The notes below the pieces were generated by a model that was not told the DNA's origin, made no database searches, and worked only from the letters and a program-made list of their open reading frames with translations. This document shows positions 42,021-50,955 of a stretch of 64,000 nucleotides of DNA, piece after piece. Numbering within the stretch: position 1 is the stretch's first letter; every line of letters begins with the position of its first letter. The DNA is from Fen-1038 sp042408355 (GTDB lineage: Bacteria; Chloroflexota; Anaerolineae; Anaerolineales; Villigracilaceae): contig JBHORD010000033.1 of assembly GCA_042408355.1 (NCBI GenBank), positions 1-64,000 of the forward strand. Direction: 5' to 3'. The translations under genes and the position numbers were made by a program.

Positions 42021-43051
42021 AGAAAACTATCTGGGTCAATATTGGATTTCAAGCCGGCGCGCTGGCCGCGGCCCTGCTTATTACAACGCTTCTTCTGGCG
42101 GCCGCCGGCGCGCCCCCGCTCAAAGCATATGGAAGTATTTTGAATGGCGCGTTCGGATCGTCCAACAATTTGATTGCCATCCTCATTACCTGGTCGCCGC
42201 TGTTGCTGACCACGGCCGGCGTGTTGATCACATTTGCGGCGGGCTTGTGGAATATCGGCGTAGAGGGGCAAATGGTTTTAGGTTCCATTTTTGCCACGTG
42301 GATGCTGCGCCTGCTTCAAAATACAAATATCCCGCCTGCTTTGATTATTATTTTGGGAATCCTTTTTGGGATGATCGGCGGAGCGTTGTGGGCGGCGCTG
42401 GCTGGCGCATTGAAAACCTTCGGCGGCGTGAATGAAATCTTCGGCGGCCTGGGACTCAACTTCGTTGCCACCGCGTTGACGATCTATCTGGTCTTTGGCC
42501 CGTGGAAGCGTCCGGGCGTCGGTTCGATGTCTGGCACACAGCCATTCGATGAAAAACTCTGGCTGCCCACAATATCGAATACGGGGTTAAGTCCGTGGGC
42601 GTTGGGAATTTCGATCCTCGCTGTGGCTTTCGTTTATTTGTTGTTGCGCGGCACGTACTTTGGTTTGCGTTTGAAAGCCGTTGGAAGGAATATGAAGGCG
42701 GCATACTTGCTGGGCATTCCAACCTGGCAGTACAGCATGTTCGCCTTTTTATTGTGCGGCGCATTGAGCGGACTGGCGGGGGCGATACAGGTGGTGGCTG
42801 TGTATCATCGTCTGCTGCCCAACATTTCGAACGGATACGGTTTCCTCGGCCTGCTGGTTGCCATGTTGATCAACTATCAGGCAATCTGGGTGATCCCGAT
42901 TGCGTTTTTCTTCGTCGCGCTGAATGTTGGCAGTATTCAACTGCAGATCGTTTACAAGCTGGACTCATCTTTTGCAGGCGTGCTCCAGGATCTGCTGGTG
43001 CTGCTTGTTTTACTGGGTCAGGGCGTTCGTGAACGTTTCTTGAAGACATAG
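42017..43051 (+). CDS. ABC transporter permease, BMP-type (first), 344 aa
   Basis: Eight to ten membrane segments of the BPD_transp_2 family, with the characteristic N-I-G-V-E-G-Q-M near residue 80 and G-L-R-L-K-A-V-G-R-N-M-K-A-A near 220, the ATPase-contact region. It pairs with the permease encoded next to form the membrane channel of the purine/nucleoside importer. Translationally coupled to the ATPase gene through a 4-base overlap. Confidence 0.92.
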   Translation: MKKTIWVNIGFQAGALAAALLITTLLLAAAGAPPLKAYGSILNGAFGSSNNLIAILITWSPLLLTTAGVLITFAAGLWNIGVEGQMVLGSIFATWMLRLLQNTNIPPALIIILGILFGMIGGALWAALAGALKTFGGVNEIFGGLGLNFVATALTIYLVFGPWKRPGVGSMSGTQPFDEKLWLPTISNTGLSPWALGISILAVAFVYLLLRGTYFGLRLKAVGRNMKAAYLLGIPTWQYSMFAFLLCGALSGLAGAIQVVAVYHRLLPNISNGYGFLGLLVAMLINYQAIWVIPIAFFFVALNVGSIQLQIVYKLDSSFAGVLQDLLVLLVLLGQGVRERFLKT

Positions 43052-43060
43052 GAGTCTTTT

Positions 43061-44053
43061 ATGGAGACTACATTGATAGGTCTGGCTGGAGTTCTGTCGG
43101 CCGCCGCGCCGGTTTTGTTTGCCGTGATCGGCGAGACGATTACCGAACGCGCCGGCATCATCAACCTTTCCTGGAACGGCACGATCCTGCTTTCGGCAAT
43201 GGGCGGCTTTACCGTCACCTATTTGACCGGAAATTTGTTTTTGGGCTTTCTGGTAGGAATGTTGATCGGCGCGGCGGTGGCGTTTATCGTCGCATTTGGC
43301 AGTATCACATTGCATCAATCGCAGGTTGCTGTTGGGTTTGTGCTGGCGCTGGCCGCCCGCGATCTGGCTTATTTTCTCGGCGTTCCATACATGAACACGC
43401 CGGGACCGACGTTGCCCACCTGGCCGATCCCCATTTTGAAGGATATTCCGATTCTCGGCCCTTTGTTCTTCAGGCTAGATGTTGTCACGTATCTAAGTTA
43501 TGTAGTGATCATCCTGGCCTGGTTGTGGATATTCCGCACGCGCCCCGGATTGATGCTGCAAGGCATCGGCGAACGTCCGGCCGCGGCATTCGTGCGCGGC
43601 GCGAATGTCAATCTGATGCGTTACGTTTATACCGTCATCGGCGGCGCGATCGGCGGACTGGCCGGCCCCGCCTACACGTTGAACGTCAAACCGGGCTGGA
43701 TGGGTACGCAGACGGGCCTGGACGGCATCGGCTGGATCGCGCTTGCGATAACGATCTTTGGCGGATGGAATCCGCTGCGCGGCGCGTTCGGCGCGTATCT
43801 GTTTTCTCTGCTTCAATGGCTTGGACTCGTGCTTCAGCCCAGGCTCCCCGGCATTCCATCGCAGGTCCTGCAGGTCGCGCCTTTCCCGTTGATGATCCTG
43901 ACCCTGTTGCTCGTCAATATCGGCGATGCGGAATGGGTGCAGCGCTGGCTGGCGTCCATGCCGGAGGGAACGCGTCGTATCGTGGCAAAAGTCCTGCGGG
44001 CAATGCGGGCGGCGCCTCCTGCCGCATTAGGCGTGCCGTTTGAATCGGAATAA
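43061..44053 (+). CDS. ABC transporter permease, BMP-type (second), 330 aa
   Basis: Second BPD_transp_2 permease. The motif T-E-R-A-G-I-I-N-L-S-W-N-G-T near residue 28 replaces the N-I-G-x-E-G-Q of the partner, as is normal for the heterodimer. L-M-L-Q-G-I-G-E-R-P-A-A-A is the ATPase-contact loop. About eight membrane segments, then a short polar tail. It follows the first permease by 9 bases and ends the importer operon before a terminator. Confidence 0.92.
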   Translation: METTLIGLAGVLSAAAPVLFAVIGETITERAGIINLSWNGTILLSAMGGFTVTYLTGNLFLGFLVGMLIGAAVAFIVAFGSITLHQSQVAVGFVLALAARDLAYFLGVPYMNTPGPTLPTWPIPILKDIPILGPLFFRLDVVTYLSYVVIILAWLWIFRTRPGLMLQGIGERPAAAFVRGANVNLMRYVYTVIGGAIGGLAGPAYTLNVKPGWMGTQTGLDGIGWIALAITIFGGWNPLRGAFGAYLFSLLQWLGLVLQPRLPGIPSQVLQVAPFPLMILTLLLVNIGDAEWVQRWLASMPEGTRRIVAKVLRAMRAAPPAALGVPFESE

Positions 44054-44098
44054 TCATGATTTAGGAGCTGATCGCCAAACGGCAGGAGAGGGATATGC

Positions 44099-44135
44099 CA
44101 AGACCTCCGAGCTCTTCACGAACTCGGAGGTCTTG
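44099..44135 (+). terminator. Terminator hairpin of the importer operon
   Basis: CAAGACCTCCGAG (44099-44111) pairs perfectly with CTCGGAGGTCTTG (44123-44135) around an 11-base loop, 46 bases after the stop. The T-run after it is weak. Confidence 0.7.
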
Positions 44136-44201
44136 ATGTAGCTTTCAAAATGTCGTGTCTGCTCTCATATCGAGTAAAATCGTACGCAGAAAAGAGTCGC
44201 T

Positions 44202-45470
44202 ATGTCAAAGTTCACTGGTTATCGCTGTTCACTTTGTGGAACTGAATATTTGCCCGATCAAATTACGTATACCTGTCCAAAAGACGGCGGGAATCTCGAT
44301 GTCATCCTTGATTACGAATTCATCCGAAAGAAATATCAACCGGAGGACATCCTCTCGCGCGGCGACGCTTCGCTTTGGCGTTATCTTCCGCTCCTGCCGG
44401 TGGAGGAGCCGGAAGGCGATTCGACGCCGCTTCACGCCGCAGGCGGGACGCCGGTTTTTTCCCTGCCGCGTTTGGGTGAAAAGCTTGGGCTGACGAATCT
44501 CTGGCTGAAAGACGAGAGCCGCAATCCATCGGCTTCGTTCAAGGATCGCGCTTCTGCAATTGTCGTGGCGCGCGCTCGAGAGATCAAGGCCGAAATCGTC
44601 GTGACTGCTTCCACCGGCAACGCCGGCGCGGCGTTGGCGTGCATGTCTGCGGCTGTGGGTCAGAAGGCCATCATTTTCGCGCCGAAGACCGCGCCTCCCG
44701 CGAAAGTCGCGCAGCTGCTTATTTTCGGCGCGAAGGTTTTGCTGGTGGACGGCACGTACGATGACGCCTTTGATTTGACGATCAAAGCCGCAAATGAATT
44801 TGGATGGTATTGCCGCAACACCGGCTACAATCCATTTACCGCAGAGGGGAAGAAGACCGCCGCCTTCGAGATTTGGGAATGGTGGCGGTCGGCGCACGAA
44901 GTCTGGCACGAGCAGCATGGCCAGGGCGTTGACCATGCGCCGCTGACGATCTTCATCCCGGTTGGCGATGGGAACATCATTTCGGGCATCCATAAAGGCT
45001 TCAAAGATTTGCTGGAATTGGGATGGCTCTCACGCATGCCGCGCATCATCGGCGTGCAGGCGGAAGGTTCAGCCGCGATTGCCAACGCCTTCCATGCCAG
45101 CACGGAAAACGTCAAGCCCGTTGCCGCGAAGACGATTGCTGACAGCATCTCGGTTGACTTGCCGCGCGACGGCGTCCGCGCCGTGCGCGCCGCAAAGGGA
45201 ACGGGCGGAACTTTTGTTACCGTTCCGGACGAAGAAATCCTCAAGGCGATTGCCGAACTGGGGACGCAGGGCGTTTTTGCGGAACCGGCCGGCGCCGCCG
45301 CGTATGCCGGTTTGGCGCGCGCCGCGGCTCAGGGTCTGGTGCGAGGCGATGAACCGATTCTGGTGTTGAATACCGGCAGCGGCCTCAAAGATGTGCGCGC
45401 CGCGATGCAGGCGGCGTCCGAAGCGCCCATCATCGAGCCGACGTTGGAGGCTGTAAAAAAGATGTTATGA
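44202..45470 (+). CDS. thrC: Threonine synthase, 422 aa
   Basis: An N-terminal zinc-ribbon-like segment (C-S-L-C-G at 9-13, then C-P-K-D-G) precedes the fold-type II PLP core. The PLP Lys lies in P-S-A-S-F-K-D-R-A-S near residue 110, followed by T-A-S-T-G-N-A-G-A-A. G-D-G-N-I-I-S-G near 260 is the phosphate loop, and L-N-T-G-S-G-L-K-D is at the end. This is the archaeal/actinobacterial type of threonine synthase, which makes threonine from O-phosphohomoserine. The possibility that it serves as a 2,3-diaminopropionate-type lyase in the purine route is weak; it is separated from those genes by a terminator. Coupled by ATGA to the next gene. Confidence 0.87.
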   Translation: MSKFTGYRCSLCGTEYLPDQITYTCPKDGGNLDVILDYEFIRKKYQPEDILSRGDASLWRYLPLLPVEEPEGDSTPLHAAGGTPVFSLPRLGEKLGLTNLWLKDESRNPSASFKDRASAIVVARAREIKAEIVVTASTGNAGAALACMSAAVGQKAIIFAPKTAPPAKVAQLLIFGAKVLLVDGTYDDAFDLTIKAANEFGWYCRNTGYNPFTAEGKKTAAFEIWEWWRSAHEVWHEQHGQGVDHAPLTIFIPVGDGNIISGIHKGFKDLLELGWLSRMPRIIGVQAEGSAAIANAFHASTENVKPVAAKTIADSISVDLPRDGVRAVRAAKGTGGTFVTVPDEEILKAIAELGTQGVFAEPAGAAAYAGLARAAAQGLVRGDEPILVLNTGSGLKDVRAAMQAASEAPIIEPTLEAVKKML

Positions 45471-46630
45471 AGTCCGAGTGGAGTGAGACGGCGCGTTATT
45501 TTACCCTCGCGCTGGTGATTGCTTTTGTCGTTTTTATTGCATATCAGGCGCGCGAGGTTGTAAGGGCGCTGATTCTTGCCGGCGTCATTGCTTATCTCCT
45601 GTATCCTTTTGTGTCTCTGCTTCAACGGCACGCCGGTCTGAAACGCAGGACGGCTTCGAGCATCGTTTATTTTGCAAGCCTGGCTGTGATGCTTGCATTG
45701 CCCGTGGTGCTGATTCCGGTTTTGTCGCGCCAGTTTGCGGAAATCACTTCGGACCTGCAAGTCACGCTGGAGCAGGCACAGCGATATCTTGCCCAGCCCA
45801 TTGTTATCGGCGGGATGACGATGGATTTGGGTTTGATTATTTCGCAATACAAATTTTCCCTTTCCGGTTTGATTACGCCTGCGGCGCAAAACCCAATCCT
45901 GCTGATTCGCAACACAACGCACAGCACATTACTGGGTTTGATCGTCATCGTCGGCGTATATTTCTTCATGACCGAATGGGAAAATTTACGCGAGGGGCTT
46001 GTTCAGATTGCGCCTGAAGCCTACCGCGAGGATGCCCGCCGGCTTTATCAGCAGATCAGGCAGGTCTGGATGGCGTATCTGCGGGGCCAGCTTACCTTGA
46101 TGTTGATTGTGGCGGTTACATTCATTATCGTCTGGACGATCATCGGCCTGCCCGGCTCGCTTTATCTTGGCATATTGGCCGGCTTGTTCAGCATTGTGCC
46201 GGATGTCGGCCCGTTTGTGGCAACATTACTGGCGCTGGCGGTTGCGCTGCTCGAAGGCTCGACGCGGCTTCCGGTAGATAATTTTGTGTTCGGTATTATT
46301 GTTGTTGGCATCTATGTCGTCCTGATCAATCTCAAAGGCATTTGGCTGCGTCCGCTGATTCTGGGAAGAAGCGTTCACATGAACGAAGCGGTGGTGTTCA
46401 TATCCATCGTGGCGGCAGTCATCTTTACGGGCATACTTGGAGCGTTTATCATTGTGCCGGTGCTTGCCTCGCTGGCTGTGATCTGGAAATATTTGCATGC
46501 GCGGATGCTGGGTCTGCCGCCGTTTCCAGACGACGCGCCCGCTTCCGATCCAGACGCCGAGGCGGCTTCTGCCAGAAAAAGCGAATCCAGGACGGCGGCG
46601 AAATCCGTTAAGAAGAAATCACCCCAATGA
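45467..46630 (+). CDS. AI-2E family transporter (TqsA/PerM-like), 387 aa
   Basis: Eight membrane segments with the layout of the AI-2E/PerM family: two N-terminal helices, a long central amphipathic region with E-x-x-R-x-x-x-x-Q (Y-Q-Q-I-R-Q-V-W-M-A-Y-L-R-G), then G-L-F-S-I-V-P-D-V-G-P-F and a C-terminal I-x-G-x-L-G-A-F-I-I-V-P-V. The C-tail is charged (Ala, Asp, Lys). Substrates of the family range from autoinducer-2 to ions; none can be assigned. Both ends overlap neighbours by 4 bases (thrC and the glycosyltransferase). Confidence 0.88.
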   Translation: MKSEWSETARYFTLALVIAFVVFIAYQAREVVRALILAGVIAYLLYPFVSLLQRHAGLKRRTASSIVYFASLAVMLALPVVLIPVLSRQFAEITSDLQVTLEQAQRYLAQPIVIGGMTMDLGLIISQYKFSLSGLITPAAQNPILLIRNTTHSTLLGLIVIVGVYFFMTEWENLREGLVQIAPEAYREDARRLYQQIRQVWMAYLRGQLTLMLIVAVTFIIVWTIIGLPGSLYLGILAGLFSIVPDVGPFVATLLALAVALLEGSTRLPVDNFVFGIIVVGIYVVLINLKGIWLRPLILGRSVHMNEAVVFISIVAAVIFTGILGAFIIVPVLASLAVIWKYLHARMLGLPPFPDDAPASDPDAEAASARKSESRTAAKSVKKKSPQ

Positions 46631-47559
46631 AAATCATCTATTCGATTGTTGCGCCCATTTATAACGAGATTGAAAATCTGCCGGTGTTGTATGCGCGCGT
46701 CAAGGAAGTGATGGATACGACGGGCGAATCGTGGGAACTTGTTCTCGTGGACGACGGCTCGACCGACGGCTCGACCGAGAAAATCCGCGAACTGGCCCGG
46801 GCGGATGCGCGCGTGCGGCCCGTGATCTTTGCGCGCAACTTTGGCCATCAGATCGCCATCACCGCCGGCTGGGATTATGCGCGCGGCGAGGCAGTCGTCA
46901 TCATTGACGCGGATTTGCAGGATCCGCCCGAAGTCATTCTGGAATTGATCAAGAAATGGAAAGAGGGGTACGAAGTTGTTTACGCTGTGCGCGCCGAACG
47001 CGAAGGCGAATCGTGGTTCAAGAAATTCACCGCGTCCCTGTTTTATCGAATCATCTACCGTATTACCGATGTGAAGATTCCGGTGGACACCGGCGATTTC
47101 CGTCTGATGGATCGCAAAGTGGTGGATGTATTGAAACAAATGCCTGAACGCCACCGCTTTCCGCGCGGCATGTCTGCGTGGGTTGGGTTCAAGCAGATCG
47201 GCGTGGAATACAAGCGCGCCGCGCGCTTTGCAGGCGAAACCAAATATCCGTTCAACAAGATGTTAAAGCTGGCCCTCAATGCCATCACAAGTTTTTCCTA
47301 TTTTCCTTTACAAGTTGCAACGTTCTTCGGATTTGTCTCGGCGGGCATTGCCATTCTTGCCATCCCGGTTGTGATTTATCTTCGCATGGAAGGCAGTCCG
47401 CAATTCACTGGACAGGCGACAACATTGATTGCCGTGCTTTTTCTCGGCGGCGTGCAGTTGATCTCACTGGGAATTCTCGGCGAGTATATCGGCCGCTTGT
47501 ATGACGAAGCCAAGGGCAGGCCGTTGTATATTGTGCGCGATGCGCCAAAAGATGAGTGA
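46627..47559 (+). CDS. GtrB/DPM1-like family 2 glycosyltransferase, 310 aa
   Basis: GT2 domain in residues 1-220: P-I-Y-N-E near 10, V-D-D-G-S-T-D near 40, the metal site D-A-D-L-Q-D-P-P near 95 and a Q-x-x-R-W-like segment, followed by two C-terminal membrane helices (about 230-255 and 265-290). This is the polyprenyl-phosphate glucosyl/mannosyltransferase type, which loads a sugar onto undecaprenyl phosphate at the inner face of the membrane. No flippase or GtrA is adjacent. A terminator lies in the converging gene's 3' end. Confidence 0.87.
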   Translation: MKIIYSIVAPIYNEIENLPVLYARVKEVMDTTGESWELVLVDDGSTDGSTEKIRELARADARVRPVIFARNFGHQIAITAGWDYARGEAVVIIDADLQDPPEVILELIKKWKEGYEVVYAVRAEREGESWFKKFTASLFYRIIYRITDVKIPVDTGDFRLMDRKVVDVLKQMPERHRFPRGMSAWVGFKQIGVEYKRAARFAGETKYPFNKMLKLALNAITSFSYFPLQVATFFGFVSAGIAILAIPVVIYLRMEGSPQFTGQATTLIAVLFLGGVQLISLGILGEYIGRLYDEAKGRPLYIVRDAPKDE

Positions 47560-47571
47560 GATATAGAATGT

Positions 47572-48363
47572 TTAGCAATCGGACATTCGGGCGAAAGACC
47601 GCTTGAATGTCTTTTTTATTTTCAGCCATCTAAGTTGGCTTTCTTCTGCCAGCAGCAAAGTGACTCCAAAAGAGACCAGCGCCACCGTGATAAAAAAGAA
47701 AACGGCTTCTTCGAGCGGCAATGATCCAATAAAAACTCCGATGGATTGCGCCGGATCAATCGTCCATGTGCCGGATGTGATGGCGAACGAATCCGCAATG
47801 GAAAGATATAAACCCATTGGCAGGATGGCCCAAATGAGCAATTTGCGTTGACGCCAAAGGATGTCGGCGCCAAAAGCAAGTTGGGGGATGATCGCCGGTA
47901 GGGCCCAGAAAAGGATGATTGAAAGATAGGTCAGGCGTTTTGAATGACTTAGAAAAACGAATGCGGCCGCCAGCCAGACCATAAGTGCAACACCCACTGA
48001 CGCGAGGCGGAATCGTCCTGACGGCGTGAAGTGTTCGCTTGCGCTTATTCTATTAGCCAGAATATTCCACAGCAGGCTGGTAAGTAACGTTTCGAGGACA
48101 AAGAAAGTGTATTCCTCCAGTGGCACAAAACCGAGAACAATTCCGCTCACCAGATTCGGGTTGTAATACCAGACGCGTGTTGCCACGAGATAATTGTCCC
48201 ACGGCGTGGTGTAGATCAAGGCAAGAAGGATATGAACTCCAAGGGCAAATCCAAACTTTGGATTTGATTTGAATTCGCCTTTTCGCTTTCCCCGGATGAT
48301 GAATATCGTCAGCGCAAGGATCGGGATGAGTATAAAAAACGTGAGAAAGCCAAAGTAAGTCAT
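47572..48363 (-). CDS. crtYcd: Fused CrtYc-CrtYd type lycopene cyclase, 263 aa
   Basis: Seven membrane segments. Two homologous halves are visible: the first has P-W-D-N-Y at 54-58 and P-L-E-E-Y-T-F-F at 81-88, the second P-L-E-E-A-V-F-F at 216-223. These P-L-E-E motifs mark the heterodimeric CrtYc/CrtYd cyclases of Gram-positives, here fused as in archaea and fungi. It turns the psi ends of lycopene into beta rings. It is the last gene of the carotenoid operon, overlapping the P450 stop by 4 bases, and converges on the glycosyltransferase gene 12 bases away. Confidence 0.9.
   Translation of the reverse strand: MTYFGFLTFFILIPILALTIFIIRGKRKGEFKSNPKFGFALGVHILLALIYTTPWDNYLVATRVWYYNPNLVSGIVLGFVPLEEYTFFVLETLLTSLLWNILANRISASEHFTPSGRFRLASVGVALMVWLAAAFVFLSHSKRLTYLSIILFWALPAIIPQLAFGADILWRQRKLLIWAILPMGLYLSIADSFAITSGTWTIDPAQSIGVFIGSLPLEEAVFFFITVALVSFGVTLLLAEESQLRWLKIKKTFKRSFARMSDC
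47582..47618 (+). terminator. Terminator of the glycosyltransferase gene, inside the 3' end of crtYcd
   Basis: GACATTC (47582-47588) pairs with GAATGTC, followed by six T. It overlaps the coding end of the convergent lycopene cyclase gene. Confidence 0.55.
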
Positions 48364-49616
48364 TGTCTTTTGTAAACTTTCATGAATACGCCGGGACGCG
48401 GTTCGAGCGTCGCGCCCATGTGCGGATGGATTTTGTGATTCGTGAATTCAAATGTATAAGTTTGAAATAATCGCGTCAGCACAATGCGCGCTTCGGCCTG
48501 ACCGAACGCCGCGCCGATGCACGAACGCGGACCGCCGCCAAAAGGTACGTATGAAAAAGGCGGAGTTTTTCGTCCGTGTGAAAATCGCTCGGGACAAAAC
48601 TTGTCAGCGTTTTCCCAAATGGCCGGGTCGCGGTGTGTGAGATAGATGGAATAAAACATTCTTTCTCCGGCAGGGATTCTGCCTTCGGCAAATTCCATCT
48701 CTTCCGCCACGCGGCGGTTGCCAATGTGAATCGGCGGATACAGACGAAGACTTTCCTTGATGACCTGATCGAGCAGGGACGATTTTCCCGTCGTATCAAC
48801 TTCTTGAACAAGCCGCGAATAAATATCGGGATTTTGGCCCAGCAATGCGAACGTCCATGCCAGCAGGGCGGTGGAGGTATCGTGGCCGGCGATGAGCATG
48901 GTCAACATTTGATCGCGGATCACGTCGTCGCTGAGCCCGGCTTCGACCAGATGTTGCAACAGATCTTGCGGCGGCGTGGAATTTTTTCTGCGGTCTGAAA
49001 TGATTCGGTAAAGATAATCGTCCAATTTCTTCAACGGTTTTTTATAGCCCGGGCGTGGCATCTTGCGCCAGAAGATCCACGGTCCCGGCGAGATGTATTC
49101 GATGGCTTTCAGAATCGGATTCCAAATTTCAGGCAGATCGTCCCACGCATCTTTGCTGAACAAAGTTTGAACGATGATGAGCAGCGCGATCTTGCGTCCT
49201 TCAACGAGCATATCAACGACCTGTCCGTCGCGCCATTGAGCGGTTACCCTGTCGGTTTGATCGAGCATCGTTTGGGTGTAGCCGCCCAACTTCGAAGGAT
49301 GAAGCGGCGGTTCCATCAGTTCGCGGTAATGATCGTGTTCTTCGCCATCCACGATCAGGACGCCCCGGCGCAGCAGGTCGGTGACGGGATCGGCGTTGCG
49401 CCATAATAATTTGTTGCGCCCGGTGACCAGCGCTTTTCGATTCGCTTCGGGGCCAAAAACAACATACGGATGAAATGCCGGCAGCGGAATTTGGAAAAAA
49501 CGCCCCGCATGTTCTGCCATGACTTTGAGCGGGCCAAGCGGCGAACGGGTTTTGAAGAACGCGAGCAGCGCTTCGCGTCCGAGCTCAGGAGTGATTTTTT
49601 GATTCTTGATAGGCAC
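48360..49616 (-). CDS. Cytochrome P450, probable carotenoid hydroxylase (CYP175-like), 418 aa
   Basis: Complete P450: I-helix A-G-H-D-T-S at about 243-248, the K-helix E-S-L-R (Glu 288, Arg 291) and the heme loop F-G-G-G-P-R-S-C-I-G with Cys 366. I use the GTG at 49616, which keeps a 32-base overlap with the photolyase end; an ATG at 49682 would extend the overlap to 98 bases inside conserved photolyase sequence. The gene stands between photolyase and lycopene cyclase. In Thermus the P450 CYP175A1 lies in a similar light-controlled cluster and hydroxylates beta-carotene, so a zeaxanthin-forming role is a fair inference. No ferredoxin or reductase is encoded here. Confidence 0.85.
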   Translation of the reverse strand: MPIKNQKITPELGREALLAFFKTRSPLGPLKVMAEHAGRFFQIPLPAFHPYVVFGPEANRKALVTGRNKLLWRNADPVTDLLRRGVLIVDGEEHDHYRELMEPPLHPSKLGGYTQTMLDQTDRVTAQWRDGQVVDMLVEGRKIALLIIVQTLFSKDAWDDLPEIWNPILKAIEYISPGPWIFWRKMPRPGYKKPLKKLDDYLYRIISDRRKNSTPPQDLLQHLVEAGLSDDVIRDQMLTMLIAGHDTSTALLAWTFALLGQNPDIYSRLVQEVDTTGKSSLLDQVIKESLRLYPPIHIGNRRVAEEMEFAEGRIPAGERMFYSIYLTHRDPAIWENADKFCPERFSHGRKTPPFSYVPFGGGPRSCIGAAFGQAEARIVLTRLFQTYTFEFTNHKIHPHMGATLEPRPGVFMKVYKRQ

Positions 49617-50940
49617 GCAATGTTCTTTCTTTATTTCTTTCGACAATAGGCTGTTTGGGGTAGCCTTCGATCTTGATTCCAAATTCCCACGGCGCGTGAA
49701 TTTCTTTCGCGCTCACCGCTTTGAGTTCAGAAACCCACTTCCGAATGTAATCTCCATTCGGATCGAATTTTGCGCTTTGCAAAACCGGATTGAAGATGCG
49801 GAAATATGGCGCAGCGTCCGTTCCGGTTCCGGCTGTCCATTGCCAGCCGCCGTTGTTGGATGCGATGTCGCCATCCAGCAGATTTTCCATGAACCACGCT
49901 TCGCCCCAACGCCAATCAATCAGCAGATCTTTCACGAGATACGAAGCGACGATCATGCGCGCGCGGTTGTGCATCCAGCCGGTTTGTTGGAGTTGCCGCA
50001 TGGCGGCATCCACGATTGGAACGCCGGTGCGTCCCTCTTTCCATGCGTCGAATTCCGATTTGTTGTTGCGCCACGGGATGTTTGCCAGCGATGGATTGAA
50101 CGACATTTTGGCCACGCGCGGAAAGTGATACAAAATTTGGATGTAGAACTCGCGCCAGATCAATTCGTTCAACCAGATTTCGGCGCTGTGTTTTTGCTCT
50201 TCGCTTCCTGCCTCGACCCGGGCCTGCCTCGCCGCGCTGACGGCTTGCCTCAGCCCGAGCATGCCGAAGCGGATGTATGGCGATAACGAAGACGTGCCTT
50301 CCAAATCCATTCGGTTGCGCGAATCGGCATATTGGAAGATGGATGAATTTATGAATAGATCGAGTCGTTTCAGCGCTTCGGCCTCGCCCGCTGGAAAATA
50401 TTTTGAATCCGGCAATTCGGGGATTTCATTTGAATGCGGATATTGAACTTCGGGAAAATCTTGTGGCGCCGGATAAAGGTTTAGATGGGTTGGAAGCAGC
50501 TCTTTCCATTTGCGGGAATACGGCGTGTAAACTGTGTATGGAGAGCCGTCCGCTTTTTTGACGAACTCGGGATGGTGAACGGTTTGTCCCGGAATCAGTT
50601 TGAGCGGAAGCGCTTTTGCAATTTGTCCATCGCGTTTGCGAGCGTAGGGCGTGTAATCTTCTTCGGCGAAGATTTGATGCGCGCCGGTTTCCTTCATCAA
50701 GCGGCGAAGCGCATCCAATGGCTTTCCCGTGCGGACGACGAGATACGAATTTCGTGCCTGCAGATTTTTGTGAAGCGATGAAAGCCCTGCGTACAGAAAA
50801 CTCTTGCGGCGCGGCGATGCGGCGGCAAAGGCCGGGTCGAGGATAAAGACTGGAATCACGGAGCCCGCTTCGAGGGCGGCATGAAGCGTGGGGTTATCGG
50901 TCAACCTTAGGTCACGGCGAATCCACCAGATGGACGTCAT
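49585..50940 (-). CDS. phrB: Class I CPD photolyase, 451 aa
   Basis: The N-terminal antenna domain starts W-W-I-R-R-D-L-R-L-T-D-N-P. The C-terminal FAD domain contains the E-x-x-W-R-E-F-Y segment near 265-275, W-M-H-N-R-A-R-M near 330 and D-I-A-S-N-N-G-G-W-Q-W near 370-380, the DNA-lesion and electron-transfer region, ending in the P-Y-F-R-I-F-N-P motif. It repairs cyclobutane pyrimidine dimers using blue light. It lies in the carH operon, 15 bases after the DICT-domain gene, as in the light-induced clusters of other bacteria. Confidence 0.93.
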   Translation of the reverse strand: MTSIWWIRRDLRLTDNPTLHAALEAGSVIPVFILDPAFAAASPRRKSFLYAGLSSLHKNLQARNSYLVVRTGKPLDALRRLMKETGAHQIFAEEDYTPYARKRDGQIAKALPLKLIPGQTVHHPEFVKKADGSPYTVYTPYSRKWKELLPTHLNLYPAPQDFPEVQYPHSNEIPELPDSKYFPAGEAEALKRLDLFINSSIFQYADSRNRMDLEGTSSLSPYIRFGMLGLRQAVSAARQARVEAGSEEQKHSAEIWLNELIWREFYIQILYHFPRVAKMSFNPSLANIPWRNNKSEFDAWKEGRTGVPIVDAAMRQLQQTGWMHNRARMIVASYLVKDLLIDWRWGEAWFMENLLDGDIASNNGGWQWTAGTGTDAAPYFRIFNPVLQSAKFDPNGDYIRKWVSELKAVSAKEIHAPWEFGIKIEGYPKQPIVERNKERTLRAYQESKNHS

Positions 50941-50955
50941 TGTGCGGTAAGTTGC